A stretch of DNA of 64,000 nt from Nostoc sphaeroides (GCF_003443655.1 NZ_CP031941.1:3098501-3162500); one strand, 5' to 3'. Counted from the first letter of the stretch, positions 1-8,147 are shown. Notes: generated by a model from the letters alone, not told the origin. A program made the numbers and translations.

Positions 1-105
1 CCAGAGGAAATTGTCGATTACCTATTTGACCAAGTTGAGCAATTCATTGGTGCTGATAAGCAAAACACTGATGATATGACACTAGTCGTTATGCAAATTT
101 TATAG
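1..105 (+). CDS. SpoIIE/PP2C-type protein phosphatase, C-terminal end only
   Basis: The frame is open from the first base and ends at a TAG at 103-105, giving 34 residues of a protein that starts before the window. The tail NTDDMTLVVMQIL is the last beta-strand motif of SpoIIE/RsbU-like Ser/Thr phosphatases, where the Asp pair binds metal. Such enzymes dephosphorylate anti-sigma-antagonist-type regulators. Sensor domains and start lie outside the window, so the specific role cannot be given. Family assignment rests on this short motif. Confidence 0.6.
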   Translation, partial: PEEIVDYLFDQVEQFIGADKQNTDDMTLVVMQIL

Positions 106-147
106 ACAGAAAAGGAAAGCTGTTTTGCTGATTGGGTTTTAGATTAT

Positions 148-654
148 TTATTGCACTGCTGTTAATTTCACCCTCTCAGCCAATTTGTAGTTATTTCCCC
201 AGAATTCATCCCAATTTGATTTAGCTTTTTGATAACCAGCAGCTAAATCTGGTAAATGACTCGGTTCAGCTTGGATAATTTCATTGATGGCATTCTTCAC
301 CATGACACGGTGACGGATATCTTCTTCACCAATATGAATATTCCAAAATTCCCAATCTATAGTTTCTTTATTGCTCTGAATATAAGGATTGAGAGTTATG
401 TATTTATACATAGCAGTTAAATAAATCTGACACAAACACTCGCCACCCATGCCACACAGCCCAATGACGTAACCTATTGGCTTGTTTAAGGTTAGCTGTT
501 TTAGTTCTGCTAGCAAATTAAAATTTTCTGGATGAAGAGAATCTGAAAAAATTTGGGGTTCTATTCCAATACTGGTGAGAAAATTATCCCAGAGTTGTAG
601 ATGAGTCTTTTTAAACCGACCATTTCCTAATTCCTCAGCCATAATTTGAGCCAT
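148..654 (-). CDS. haem-oxygenase-fold, iron-containing redox enzyme-like protein, N-terminally truncated
   Basis: A 168-residue ORF resembling the haem-oxygenase-like di-iron family (TenA/CADD-like, DUF3865-like). Candidate metal ligands are E7/E8 in AEELGNG, H18 in KKTHLQLW, E72, H107 in NIHIGEEDI, and the D112-x-x-H115 pair. Relatives are about 220-250 residues and start with one or two further helices. Here the frame stays open upstream of the ATG (codons reading DYGDFKSL) and then runs into repeat DNA at about 690-835, so the 5' part seems to have been replaced. It converges with the phosphatase end at 105. Substrate unknown. It may be a non-functional remnant. Confidence 0.5.
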   Translation of the reverse strand: MAQIMAEELGNGRFKKTHLQLWDNFLTSIGIEPQIFSDSLHPENFNLLAELKQLTLNKPIGYVIGLCGMGGECLCQIYLTAMYKYITLNPYIQSNKETIDWEFWNIHIGEEDIRHRVMVKNAINEIIQAEPSHLPDLAAGYQKAKSNWDEFWGNNYKLAERVKLTAVQ

Positions 655-792
655 TAAACTTTTAAAATCACCATAGTCCGCTTTGGAAATTAGGATTGAA
701 AGTCGGCGGGAAACTCCATCCCCTGGTGGGTAGAGAGGGATAGCCGCCCGGCGACTTGGTGTATAGGGCCTTGGTGACTCTTTCCCATGCCC

Positions 793-835
793 AAAAACTC
801 CACGCCACTTGCGGGATGGAGTTTTTTATTTTTTC
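793..835. terminator. repeat hairpin, terminator-like (copy 1)
   Basis: The arms AAAAACTCCA and TGGAGTTTTT enclose a GC-rich loop CGCCACTTGCGGGA, followed on the plus strand by a T-rich stretch. The same hairpin in reverse orientation stands at 60541-60576 just after the DUF4335 gene, and a partial one (CGCCACTTGCGGG) near 24226. It looks like a dispersed hairpin able to serve as a rho-independent terminator. No plus-strand gene ends just before this copy. Confidence 0.55.
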
Positions 836-913
836 TTGGAATTTCTGTAGCGATCGCCTAAATGGTCGCACATTAACCTTTTTGGCTAAATTTTTTGTAT
901 TTACCCTTTAAGA

Positions 914-1008
914 TATAGTGGTTCCCGACCTAGTGAGGTACGTTTTTAAAGCTATTAACCTTGGTGAGCAAGATTTGGTTGTACCTCAGTTGCCTGGGAA
1001 ACGCTATA
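914..1008. repeat. MITE-like inverted-repeat element, family TATAGYGGTTC
   Basis: The left end TATAGTGGTTCCCGACCTAG runs on to TGAGGTAC and is matched in inverse orientation by GTACCTCAGTTGCCTGGGAA running to CGCTATA on the right, with about 35 bp between the arms. A relative with the same end sequences lies at 10124-10233. No coding capacity. The rest of the 655-1329 spacer holds only this element and the two hairpins listed beside it. Confidence 0.5.
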
Positions 1009-1222
1009 ATACATAAAAAATGATCCTTAGAATACTTTTCCGTTCAAGTAAAAACTATATATTTTGCACATCTAGCACAGTAGGAAACGCCAAGGGGGAA
1101 ACTAGGTAAAATGTACAAGGTAAAAAGTAAAAGGTAAATTTACTTCTTCATGTTTGCTTTCTTTCTATCCTTGTGACGCAAGCGTTTGGCCTGCTCCCTC
1201 TTAGCGTTTTAATTTTTACTTT

Positions 1223-1265
1223 CTCCGCCGTAGCAAGTTCACAACAGCTACGACGGAGTTTTGCT
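1223..1265. terminator. strong stem-loop, terminator-like
   Basis: CTCCGCCGTAGC pairs with GCTACGACGGAG (one mismatch) across an 11-base loop, followed on the plus strand by TTTTGCTTTCTTT. It lies 65 bp past the 3' end of the minus-strand ankyrin gene, but the T-rich side is on the plus strand, so it is better placed to stop transcription coming from the left. Confidence 0.45.
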
Positions 1266-1329
1266 TTCTTTGTTTCTTACGCCCGGACTTGGTTTTTTAA
1301 ATCTCCCTGGTATTTAAGTATTCAAATGA

Positions 1330-2613
1330 CTATTCTTGCGCCCCAGCTTTTTGCAGACTCCGCACCACATTTTTATAACCATTAAATTCTGCAATCATTA
1401 AAGCAGTATAACCACCCCGGTTTTTCAAATTCACATCTGCCCCAGCTTGAAGTAATAACTGCACAATTTCGCCGTAACCTACTGAGGCAGCCCACATCAA
1501 TGCTGTTGCCTTCGCTGAGTCTTGAAAATTCACATCTGCCCCCTTTGCCAGCAACAAATGTATTATCTCTGTGTGCTTGCGTTCGGTTGCCTTAATTAAA
1601 GCAGTTTTACCATCATCGCCCGGAGTGTTGATATCAGCACCATACTCTAGCAGCACTTTCACTGTTTCGCTGTGTCCCTGTGATGCAGCCAGCGTCAAAG
1701 CTACTTCACCGAGGTTTTTGTCAGTAATATCTGCCCCGGAACGCAGCAATGCTTCGACGATATGGCTGTGTCCCTGCAACGCTGCTACAAGCAGTGGCGT
1801 ATCACCCAGGTGGTTCCTAATTTGGACATTTGCACCCCTGTTAAGCAACACTTGCACGACATCAATGTAGCCTTCCACAACGGCAAGGTGTAGGGCTGTT
1901 TCACCATCTTGGTCTTGGAGATTAATTTGGGCACCTCGATCTAGTAAAGCTGCTGCGATCGCACTGTGTCCAGCTGCTACTGCTGCCGATAGGGCTGTTC
2001 CACCATCGGCGTTTCTCACATTCACATCAGCCCCGGCTGCTAGCAGTGCTTCCACAACCTCCAGATGTCCTAAATCTGCTGCTAATGTTAAGAGTGTCTC
2101 ACCTTCCTCATCTCGGATATTGACATCGACACCAGTTTGGAGAATTGCTTGTAAAACTTCTATTTGTCCCTGCTTAATGGCGAGTTTCAACGCAGTATCA
2201 TCATCTTTATCTGCGATATCCACCTTTGCACCAGCAGCCAATAAGACTTGTACTACATCGACATGACCTTTAACTACAGCTGCCATTAAAGCTGTGCTGC
2301 CATCTTCATTAGTGGCATTGACATCAGCACCTTTGGATAGTAGAAGCTGCAAAATGTCAAGCTGTTTGGCACTAGCTGCCAACATTAAAGCCGTCAAACC
2401 ATAGAGTTTTCTGGGCAAGTTGATATTTGCTCCAGCATCTAGCAGCGATCGCACAATTTCGGTGTAGCCTAAATTAGAAGCAAACATTAACGCTGTCGTG
2501 CCAAGGCGATCGCACAGGTCCACCCTCGCACCAGCAGCCAGTAGCGCACACAGATGCTTAATATCCCCGTTTTTAGCTGCTTGTAGCAGCAAAGTATCGT
2601 TGTTTTCAGTCAT
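1330..2613 (-). CDS. ankyrin-repeat protein
   Basis: About 427 residues made almost entirely of 33-residue ankyrin repeats, about 13 in a row. They show the usual pattern G-x-T-A-L-x-x-A...G-H-x-x-I/V-V-x-x-L-L-x-x-G-A-D-V-N. There is no signal peptide, membrane segment or enzymatic domain, so it should act as a cytoplasmic protein-binding scaffold. Partner unknown. The frame is open to 2655, but the ATG at 2613 (MTENNDTLLLQAAKNGDI) begins exactly at the first helix of the capping repeat, whereas the 14 residues before it look unrelated, so I chose 2613. The gene stands alone, with about 270 bp to the divergent DUF4079 gene. Confidence 0.85.
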   Translation of the reverse strand: MTENNDTLLLQAAKNGDIKHLCALLAAGARVDLCDRLGTTALMFASNLGYTEIVRSLLDAGANINLPRKLYGLTALMLAASAKQLDILQLLLSKGADVNATNEDGSTALMAAVVKGHVDVVQVLLAAGAKVDIADKDDDTALKLAIKQGQIEVLQAILQTGVDVNIRDEEGETLLTLAADLGHLEVVEALLAAGADVNVRNADGGTALSAAVAAGHSAIAAALLDRGAQINLQDQDGETALHLAVVEGYIDVVQVLLNRGANVQIRNHLGDTPLLVAALQGHSHIVEALLRSGADITDKNLGEVALTLAASQGHSETVKVLLEYGADINTPGDDGKTALIKATERKHTEIIHLLLAKGADVNFQDSAKATALMWAASVGYGEIVQLLLQAGADVNLKNRGGYTALMIAEFNGYKNVVRSLQKAGAQE

Positions 2614-2880
2614 GGATGAGATCCCACACAGGGGGTTTTGTTCGTCTACCCTCAAAATTTAGTCTGAGATTGTTTATCCACTTTGGCAAGAGGTTTATGC
2701 AATTCAAAATTCACTCATTCTAAATTAAAATTCAATAGAAGCAGTCTTGGCAAACATTCTAGCTATTGGGTTGATGAAAATTCTTCTCTTTCTTAGCCTC
2801 TTTTTATTTGTGCAACTTTAAGCACAGAAAATAGAATTATGCTAATTTTTATGAAGATTTAATAATTGGGCGAGAACACG

Positions 2881-3351
2881 ATGAGTCTGGAACTTTCTGC
2901 GTCGATAAAATATTGGCTGAACTTCTTTCATCCGGTGCTGATGTGGGCGCTATTAGTACTTTCAATTTATGCTGCCTACTTAGGGCTGCAAGTACAGCGT
3001 ACCAGAAATGCTCAGGGGGAAGAAAAGAAAGAACTGATTAAAGGTAAATATAACGTCAGACACTACCAAATCGGGTCTATACTCCTAGCTTTGATGGTGG
3101 TAGGTGCAATTGGAGGGATGGGTGTCACTTACATCAATAATGGCAAGTTATTTGTCGCGCCTCACCTGCTGGCAGGACTGGGTATGACGGGTATGATTGC
3201 ATTCTCTGCTGCTTTGTCGCCTTATATGCAAAAAGGGGCAAATTGGGCACGGGCAACTCACATTCTGGTGAATTTTACCCTTTTAGGGCTTTTTGCTTGG
3301 CAGGCTGTCACTGGTGTGCAAATTGTCCAAAGAATTCTTACTAAAGCATAG
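2881..3351 (+). CDS. DUF4079 family membrane protein
   Basis: 156 residues with four predicted membrane helices (approximately 10-32, 59-80, 92-112, 127-148), matching the small cyanobacterial/plastid DUF4079 membrane family related in fold to cytochrome b561-type proteins. Conserved-looking His residues are in FFHP (helix 1), RHYQIG (helix 2), APHLLAG (helix 3) and THILVN (helix 4), an arrangement that could bind haem. That is inference. A TTG at 2866 would add five residues, but the ATG at 2881 is preceded by GGGCGAG and gives the usual family start. Single gene, followed by a hairpin at 3376. Confidence 0.75.
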   Translation: MSLELSASIKYWLNFFHPVLMWALLVLSIYAAYLGLQVQRTRNAQGEEKKELIKGKYNVRHYQIGSILLALMVVGAIGGMGVTYINNGKLFVAPHLLAGLGMTGMIAFSAALSPYMQKGANWARATHILVNFTLLGLFAWQAVTGVQIVQRILTKA

Positions 3352-3375
3352 TCCTTTGTGATTTGTCCTCTCTTA

Positions 3376-3413
3376 CAAAGTTCTGAGCGCCGGCTTCCGG
3401 CGATCAGACTTTG
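3376..3413. repeat. imperfect hairpin repeat (ACAAAGTTCTGAG family)
   Basis: The arm CAAAGTTCTGAGCGCCGG faces CCGGCGATCAGACTTTG across a 3-base loop. It sits 24 bp after the DUF4079 gene and could terminate or stabilise its transcript. The first 13 bases (ACAAAGTTCTGAG) recur at 58805 in front of another short hairpin, so this is a dispersed element. Confidence 0.5.
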
Positions 3414-3463
3414 CGCTTTGTCATTTGTCATTAGTAGATGAGAAATGACAAAGGATTGTTGAC

Positions 3464-4138
3464 TCAGCGCTTTTGTTTGGAATTCCCAGGAAAGGGTATT
3501 TCTAAAGATTTATGAAAATCTTCTTGAACTTTGCGAGTTAAGCGGCGGGAGACTTGGCGGACAATTTGGTTAAGTAAGCGATCGCCTGTAGATTGAATTA
3601 TAGACTTGGGTAATCGCTGAATAAACCTGGGAAAGTGCAAATCAACTATTAAATCCAATTCCCATTCAACTCTGGTAATTTCACCAATGCTAGTGGAAGT
3701 ATGGTTTTCTATTAACTGTAGAGATGCCCGATAGTCTACGTCATAACCAGGCGGTTGGTAGTCAGGGATAGGGATTGTACGGATGCGGTAAATACCCTCG
3801 TCTGGAGGCAACAATTCCAAACCAATTTTAGGTTCTACATCATAACCAAAAGCACCAAAACGACCAATTACTAAAGCGTAGCCATTTTCCCCAAGTAATT
3901 GCACCTTCATGGGTTCAGCGCAACGCGAAAACCATGAGGCGTGATTATTAAGATACTGGGCAACCTTCTCTGCTGGGGCAGGCATTTCCATAAAATCTTG
4001 ATAACGACCGGAAAATTTTGTGACCGGCGCTACATTTGCTTGTGTTAATGTGTCCTGGGCTGCTTCTTGGCTGGAAGCTACAGGTAAAACTGCTTCTGTT
4101 ATTTCCCAGGATTTATATTCGCTTTTTTTTGAAAGCAT
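3464..4138 (-). CDS. DUF1997 family protein
   Basis: 224 residues. From about residue 38 it matches the DUF1997 family of cyanobacteria and plastids, predicted to adopt an SRPBCC/START-like helix-grip fold: MPAPAEKVAQYLNNHASWF at the front, RFGAFGYDVEPKIGLELLPP in the middle, and VEWELDLIVDLHFPRF near the end. The first 35 residues are polar and probably disordered. No catalytic residues can be named; the fold suggests binding of a hydrophobic ligand or pigment. It converges with the DUF4079 gene across a 112-bp spacer that holds a hairpin repeat. Confidence 0.75.
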   Translation of the reverse strand: MLSKKSEYKSWEITEAVLPVASSQEAAQDTLTQANVAPVTKFSGRYQDFMEMPAPAEKVAQYLNNHASWFSRCAEPMKVQLLGENGYALVIGRFGAFGYDVEPKIGLELLPPDEGIYRIRTIPIPDYQPPGYDVDYRASLQLIENHTSTSIGEITRVEWELDLIVDLHFPRFIQRLPKSIIQSTGDRLLNQIVRQVSRRLTRKVQEDFHKSLEIPFPGNSKQKR

Positions 4139-4316
4139 AAATGCATTAATGTATATTTTAGCGTTCGTCTATATTAATAATTCCCCACATTCCTGGGTCA
4201 TTTCACACTAATATCCCATTTTTACCGAAACCTCATTAATCTACCATCAAGTCCATAGAATTACTAAAATAAAGAACTGAACAAGCACACAATAGTTTCC
4301 CAGGATAGCATTTCTC

Positions 4317-4976
4317 ATGAAAGCATTTGTAGCAGGGGCAACGGGTGAAACAGGTCGCCGGATTGTGCAAGAGTTGATAGCGCGGAATATTCCCGTCCGC
4401 GCTTTGGTGCGGGATATAGAGAAAGCTAGGGGTATTCTCTCTCCTGAAGCCGAATTAGTTGTAGGCGACGTATTACAACCAGAAAGTTTAACTGCTGCGT
4501 TGGGAGATAGCACAGTTCTGTTAGTTGCAACTGGTGCAAAACCTAGTTTTGACCCCACTGGCCCCTATAAAGTAGATTTTGAAGGGACTAAAAATTTAGT
4601 AGAAGCTGCTAAGGCAAAGGGAATTGAGCATTTTGTCTTAGTTTCTTCTTTATGTACTTCCCAGTTATTCCATCCACTGAACTTGTTTTGGCTGATTTTA
4701 GTGTGGAAAAAACAAGCTGAAGAGTACATCCAGAAAAGTGGTCTTACCTATACGATTGTGCGGCCTGGTGGGTTGAAGAATGAAGATAACTCCGATGCGA
4801 TCGTGATGCAGAGTGCTGATACACTGTTTGACGGTAGTATACCCAGGCAAAAAGTCGCCCAAGTTGCTGTTGAGGCGTTGTTTGAAGCAGATGCACGCAA
4901 TAAAATTGTCGAGATTGTTGCCAAACCGGAAGCTACTTCCAAAACTTTTGGGGAATTATTTGCTAACGTCGCGTAA
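4317..4976 (+). CDS. atypical SDR-family NAD(P)-binding protein
   Basis: 219 residues. The N-terminal AGATGETGRRIVQELI is the GxxGxxG dinucleotide-binding loop of atypical short-chain dehydrogenases (NmrA/Ycf39/Tic62-like). RALVRD supplies the Arg expected to bind an NADP phosphate. VLVSSL and the short C-terminal substrate region fit a 220-residue enzyme. The classical YxxxK pair is absent, as in many members of this group, so catalysis is uncertain. Alone on the plus strand, with CATTTCTC before the ATG and no clear Shine-Dalgarno. The spacer to 5302 holds a MITE-like element and the IS605 end. Confidence 0.75.
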   Translation: MKAFVAGATGETGRRIVQELIARNIPVRALVRDIEKARGILSPEAELVVGDVLQPESLTAALGDSTVLLVATGAKPSFDPTGPYKVDFEGTKNLVEAAKAKGIEHFVLVSSLCTSQLFHPLNLFWLILVWKKQAEEYIQKSGLTYTIVRPGGLKNEDNSDAIVMQSADTLFDGSIPRQKVAQVAVEALFEADARNKIVEIVAKPEATSKTFGELFANVA

Positions 4977-5043
4977 TCAACCAGTGGGGAGTTAGGGGTT
5001 AAAACTCTTATAGCGTGTCTTGCTTGGATAAAAAACGCGCTTT

Positions 5044-5277
5044 GGGCACAGCAATGCTCATAGGTGTCAACTTAAGCGCAAATCCTCTTAAAACCTCGTT
5101 TACAGCCTCTAGGCTGGAAATGCTGCTCTTGGCGGCTCTGCCGCCAGCAAGGGAGGCGGAGCCTCTAGGACGGCATTCCCAGCCAGAGGCTGGGAACGAG
5201 ACAACGAGACAATATCTAAAAGCTGGTTCTAGGCTGGCTTTCACGTTAAGTTGACACTAATAAGCAATGCTGTGCCC
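5044..5277. repeat. MITE-like element with long terminal inverted repeats
   Basis: The left end GGGCACAGCAATGCTCATAG is followed by GTGTCAACTTAA. The right end, read in reverse complement, is GGGCACAGCATTGCTTATTA followed by GTGTCAACTTAA: about 28 of 32 positions match and the inner 12 are identical. The 170-bp core is itself palindromic (CTCGTT...AACGAG, GGCGGCTCTGCCGCC). Short ORFs crossing it on both strands are products of the palindromes. It abuts the IS605 element. Confidence 0.6.
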
Positions 5278-5302
5278 CTACGAACAGTCGGTTTCTATTG
5301 GA

Positions 5303-6631
5303 TTAAGCTTCCCCGCGCTGAAGCGACGGGGATTTCTGAAGAGTCCATAATCGAACTTTCTTAGGCTGACTTAAACAACCTCTACTTACTCTACTTAAGT
5401 CAAACTTAAATATCGCAGCTACTTTCTTGATTATGTTAACCGCACCGTGGCAGTCCGCATTTATTTTGATTCCAGTTGAGGTTTGAAATTGACCTCTAGT
5501 AATCCGAAGACCGCTGCTTTTCCACCCTTCGGGTTTTTCACCAAATTTAGGCAGAAAATCATTATCGATGAACGAACTCTTGGAGGTATAACTCTCTTCT
5601 GTTTCAACAAAAACAATACCGTATTGTTCGCATAATTGAGCTATGCGTCTTTTGAGTTTAGCTGTTGGTATTTGAACAAACTTTTGATTGTTCTTTTTAC
5701 CCATATCAGCACCGTCTTTTTGCCCCTCATTCCATCCAAAGACAACAGTACCGATTTTATTGTCTATGCAATGGTTGATTACGATTCTTGCAGCTTTATT
5801 AACAGCATCTCGCATTGTCCGATTACGTTTTTCTGTAATTGCCGCAAGTCGGTTTGACCAAAAACCCTGTGGTTTTCCTTCTTTTATGTTAGCAACTGAT
5901 TTGTTGTACCACTGATTAATGCTTTTGAGATGTAATCCATCAACGATAAAGGATGTTCCAGTATTCGATACACAAGTCAACCAGTTATCGATACCGTGGT
6001 CAATTCCAAGTACTTTAGACTTATCAAGTTCAATAATTGTTGTGTTTGTTTTATAGACAAACTCAGCATAAAAGCATCTGTTTCTTGGTAGTATTCTAAC
6101 CTCCCTGATATCCTTGAAATCTAAATTTGACGGCATTGGTAGATAAAAAGAATCAACACCAAACCAAGTTTTTACCAAACTTCCTAAAGGAAATCTCAGC
6201 ATCCCATTTTTTAGTTTTATGGATCGTCCAGTAAAAGTAGCAACTGCTAAACCACCAGATGTTCTATAATTTGGCAATTTTGGCTTTTGAGCTACTGTAC
6301 CGTTTTTTATGCCTTTCAATAACCCAACAAAAGACTTAAAAGATTCAGCAACGCCTGTTAATATCTGTTGTGCTGTATCTGAATACAAAGCTTGATAATG
6401 TTTGTTCTTTTGAAGAGTTCCTATCTCTTTGTGCAAATCAGCTTTACTTGGTAACTTGCCAGTTTTGAAATAAAGTTGACGACTGTAATAAATTCCACAG
6501 TTTATTAAGCTATTCGCTTCTATGCAAACAAATTCAAGCAAGGCTTTTAAATCCAAGTCTTGGTTAATTAAAACTTGCTGACATCCGTACACCTTTAAAT
6601 TAATCCTTTGTCGTTTGTCTTGACCTATCAA
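5303..6631 (-). CDS. tnpB: TnpB, RNA-guided nuclease of IS605 family
   Basis: 442 residues from a TTG start at 6631. The RuvC-like triad is visible: D211 in LGIDHGIDN, E302 in FGWNEGQKDG and D393 in NADCHGAVNI, with spacings of 91 and 91, close to characterised TnpB. TSKSS follows at 349-353. The CxxC pairs of the usual zinc finger are missing: the stretch between TSKSS and the last Asp has no Cys. TnpB enzymes cut DNA under guidance of an RNA copied from the right end of the element and help the IS persist. A GTG at 6592 (then YGCQQVLIN), 11 bases after AAAGGA, may be the true start. Divergent from tnpA. Confidence 0.85.
   Translation of the reverse strand: MIGQDKRQRINLKVYGCQQVLINQDLDLKALLEFVCIEANSLINCGIYYSRQLYFKTGKLPSKADLHKEIGTLQKNKHYQALYSDTAQQILTGVAESFKSFVGLLKGIKNGTVAQKPKLPNYRTSGGLAVATFTGRSIKLKNGMLRFPLGSLVKTWFGVDSFYLPMPSNLDFKDIREVRILPRNRCFYAEFVYKTNTTIIELDKSKVLGIDHGIDNWLTCVSNTGTSFIVDGLHLKSINQWYNKSVANIKEGKPQGFWSNRLAAITEKRNRTMRDAVNKAARIVINHCIDNKIGTVVFGWNEGQKDGADMGKKNNQKFVQIPTAKLKRRIAQLCEQYGIVFVETEESYTSKSSFIDNDFLPKFGEKPEGWKSSGLRITRGQFQTSTGIKINADCHGAVNIIKKVAAIFKFDLSRVSRGCLSQPKKVRLWTLQKSPSLQRGEA
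5310..5332 (-). ncRNA. right-end hairpin, probable 3' part of the TnpB guide (omega) RNA
   Basis: TCCCCG pairs with CGGGGA and an inner CGCT with AGCG, leaving a 2-base loop and one bulged base. The hairpin lies within the last dozen codons of tnpB (PSLQRGEA) and reaches almost to the stop at 5303, where omega RNAs of characterised TnpB systems end before the guide. RNA function is inferred from position and family; the hairpin itself is seen. The guide would be the bases just beyond about 5290 on the minus strand. Confidence 0.45.
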
Positions 6632-6678
6632 CTATAGCTGAGTTAAGCTATATTTGTCAATAGGTCAGAATAAACGAC

Positions 6679-7080
6679 ATGAAAACTACTTTGGAGTACA
6701 GAAATGGTAATCACTCAAAGGGGAATGCAGTAGTTCATTTAGTATGGATTCCTAAGCGCAGAAAAAAGGTTTTGACCGGAGAGATAGCTAAACGCCTTCG
6801 ACAAATAATTAATGAGCTAGCCCTGGAAAAAGACTGGGATGTTTTAGCGTTAGAAGTCGCTCCTGATCATGTACATTTATTTGTAGAACATCAACCAGAT
6901 ATTGCTATTAACCAGATAGTAAAAGCCTTTAAAGGACGCTCATCTTATATATTGCGTAAAGAGTTTCCACAATTATTGAAATTGCCTAGCCTATGGACTA
7001 ACAGCTATTTTTACTCTACTGCGGGGCAAGTTTCAGCAGATGTAATTAAGAGGTATATTGAAGATCCACATCACGGATAA
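6679..7080 (+). CDS. tnpA: IS200/IS605 Y1 transposase TnpA
   Basis: 133 residues, normal for Y1 transposases. The metal-binding HUH motif is H64-V-H66 in APDHVHLFVE and the catalytic tyrosine is Y126 in VIKRYIEDP. The enzyme cuts and rejoins single-stranded DNA at the element ends after recognising end hairpins. It starts at ATG 6679, 47 bp from the divergent tnpB start. The two gene fronts carry similar words (ATAGGTCA and AAACGACA on both), so the promoter region is roughly symmetrical. A perfect 20-bp palindrome follows the stop codon after 5 bp. No sign of decay. Confidence 0.9.
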   Translation: MKTTLEYRNGNHSKGNAVVHLVWIPKRRKKVLTGEIAKRLRQIINELALEKDWDVLALEVAPDHVHLFVEHQPDIAINQIVKAFKGRSSYILRKEFPQLLKLPSLWTNSYFYSTAGQVSADVIKRYIEDPHHG

Positions 7081-7085
7081 TATTC

Positions 7086-7105
7086 ACGGCGAATTAATTC
7101 GCCGT
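7086..7105. repeat. left-end palindrome of the IS605 element
   Basis: The perfect palindrome ACGGCGAATTAATTCGCCGT lies 5 bp after the tnpA stop. By position it is the left-end hairpin recognised by TnpA, and it may also terminate tnpA transcription. Confidence 0.55.
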
Positions 7106-7221
7106 TGGCACTTCCTCCACGCATCTGTTGCCAAGTGGCTTCCGTGCCGTTCGGAGAGTTTTTTGTGAACTTTACCAGAATGAGCGCGTCAATCAATGTT
7201 CGCTCCATCCCACAGCCAAAA

Positions 7222-7246
7222 GGGTAAAGCGCAATGCGCTTTACCC
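7222..7246. repeat. palindromic repeat, 12-bp stem with 1-base loop
   Basis: GGGTAAAGCGCA and TGCGCTTTACCC are exact inverse complements around a single A. It belongs in style with GGGCACGGCA-G-TGCCGTGCCC at 10167-10187; both are followed by a C/T-rich TAC end. Dispersed palindrome of unknown role. Confidence 0.55.
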
Positions 7247-7262
7247 CTACACTGATTAACGA

Positions 7263-7406
7263 TAAGTAGAACGGCGGAAATAATTTGCACGTTTGTAGTA
7301 AGGACTTTAGTCCTAAAAGAAGGACTGAAGTACTTACTAGGAACTGAATTACAATAATTTTACATTAGAAAACACATAGTTTGAATTATTCACACCGACT
7401 TACTTA
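7263..7406. repeat. MITE-like element, TAAGTA-GTCGGCG family (copy 1)
   Basis: The left end TAAGTAGAACGGCGGAAATA is matched in reverse complement on the right by TAAGTAAGTCGGTGTGAATA. Inside, TAGTAAGGACTTTAGTCCT faces AGGACTGAAGTACTTACTA (17 of 19 pairing) as a second hairpin at 7296-7339. A relative lies at 22280-22407. No coding capacity. Confidence 0.5.
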
Positions 7407-7464
7407 GACGAGCGATCGCTCTCTGATTACTTTCGTCTTCACAAAAAGCGATATAAAATCACTT

Positions 7465-7929
7465 TTACTCTGGAAAGTACTCATTATTGAAAATTTCTTC
7501 AGGAGTAAAAGGGCATTTTTCTGGAAAAATTCCCGGCTGTAAAGCTGTTTTTTGAATTGCTTGTCTTCTGGCTTTAATATAAACTGCATCTAAGCAGTTA
7601 ATAGAATAGTTATAAAGTGTTTTGGAACGAAAATAAAATTCTAGTTCATCACGAAAATTAGTTATTTCTATTTGCCAGCCTCGTTGACAATCTTGTTTTT
7701 GAGTTTCCCAATAACGATAAAGCAAAAGATGAATTAATAATTGTTTCAAGTAACTTTCTACTTTTCGTCTTTGTTCAATTCCCAAAGCTTCAATTTCTTC
7801 TGCTAAATGTTGCCAGTCCAGATTTTCAATATCTTTATTTTCTAATTGTTTAAATGTTGTTTCTACCCACAAATAATAGTCTTCTTCGTAAAGGGTAGGT
7901 TCAACAGATTTTAATATTTCTGTTGTCAT
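7465..7929 (-). CDS. DUF29 family protein
   Basis: 154 residues with the typical DUF29 order: YEEDYYLWVETTFKQLENKD at the front, LDWQHLAEEIEALGIEQRRK-ESYLKQLLIHLLLYRYW in the middle, and W-IEI-NFR-ELE towards the end. DUF29 proteins are helical, common in many copies in filamentous cyanobacteria, and of unknown function. A 70-bp spacer separates the IS605/MITE region, and no partner gene is adjacent. The ATG at 7929 gives the family's usual start. Confidence 0.85.
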   Translation of the reverse strand: MTTEILKSVEPTLYEEDYYLWVETTFKQLENKDIENLDWQHLAEEIEALGIEQRRKVESYLKQLLIHLLLYRYWETQKQDCQRGWQIEITNFRDELEFYFRSKTLYNYSINCLDAVYIKARRQAIQKTALQPGIFPEKCPFTPEEIFNNEYFPE

Positions 7930-8147
7930 AGTTAATTACTTAGAAAATTAATCATTTAATTATAACATAGGTTAGCGATCGGACTATCCGACACTAAAAA
8001 TGCAGGGGTTTAGCAATGAACCAGTTTTAGAAGTACAACTCGAAAATAGCACAATTTAAGTGAGGTAGCGATTTCTTACCGAAAGTAGGATGCTACAAGA
8101 AGCGATTGAGTTTATACTTAGTCGAGATTGTTGGGAGTATCTCTTTA

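Larger units (their letters stand above)
5286..7107. mobile_element. IS200/IS605-family insertion sequence (divergent tnpA/tnpB)
   Basis: A complete-looking IS605-type element: Y1 transposase tnpA on plus, tnpB on minus, starting 47 bp apart. Each outer side carries a hairpin of the kind bound by Y1 transposases: TCCCCG-CGCT-GA-AGCG-A-CGGGGA at 5310-5332 inside the 3' end of tnpB, and the perfect palindrome ACGGCGAATTAATTCGCCGT at 7086-7105 just after tnpA. The family makes no target duplication, so exact ends cannot be read from the sequence; the limits given are approximate. Both genes look intact, so the element may be active. Confidence 0.7.

Noticed and set aside
668-871. 67-residue minus-strand ORF
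   Set aside because: It lies wholly in repeat and hairpin DNA and its composition (many Trp, Pro, Ser) is that of translated repeats.
5008-5254. ORFs of 78-79 residues on both strands
   Set aside because: Both are created by the palindromic MITE-like element; no family resemblance.
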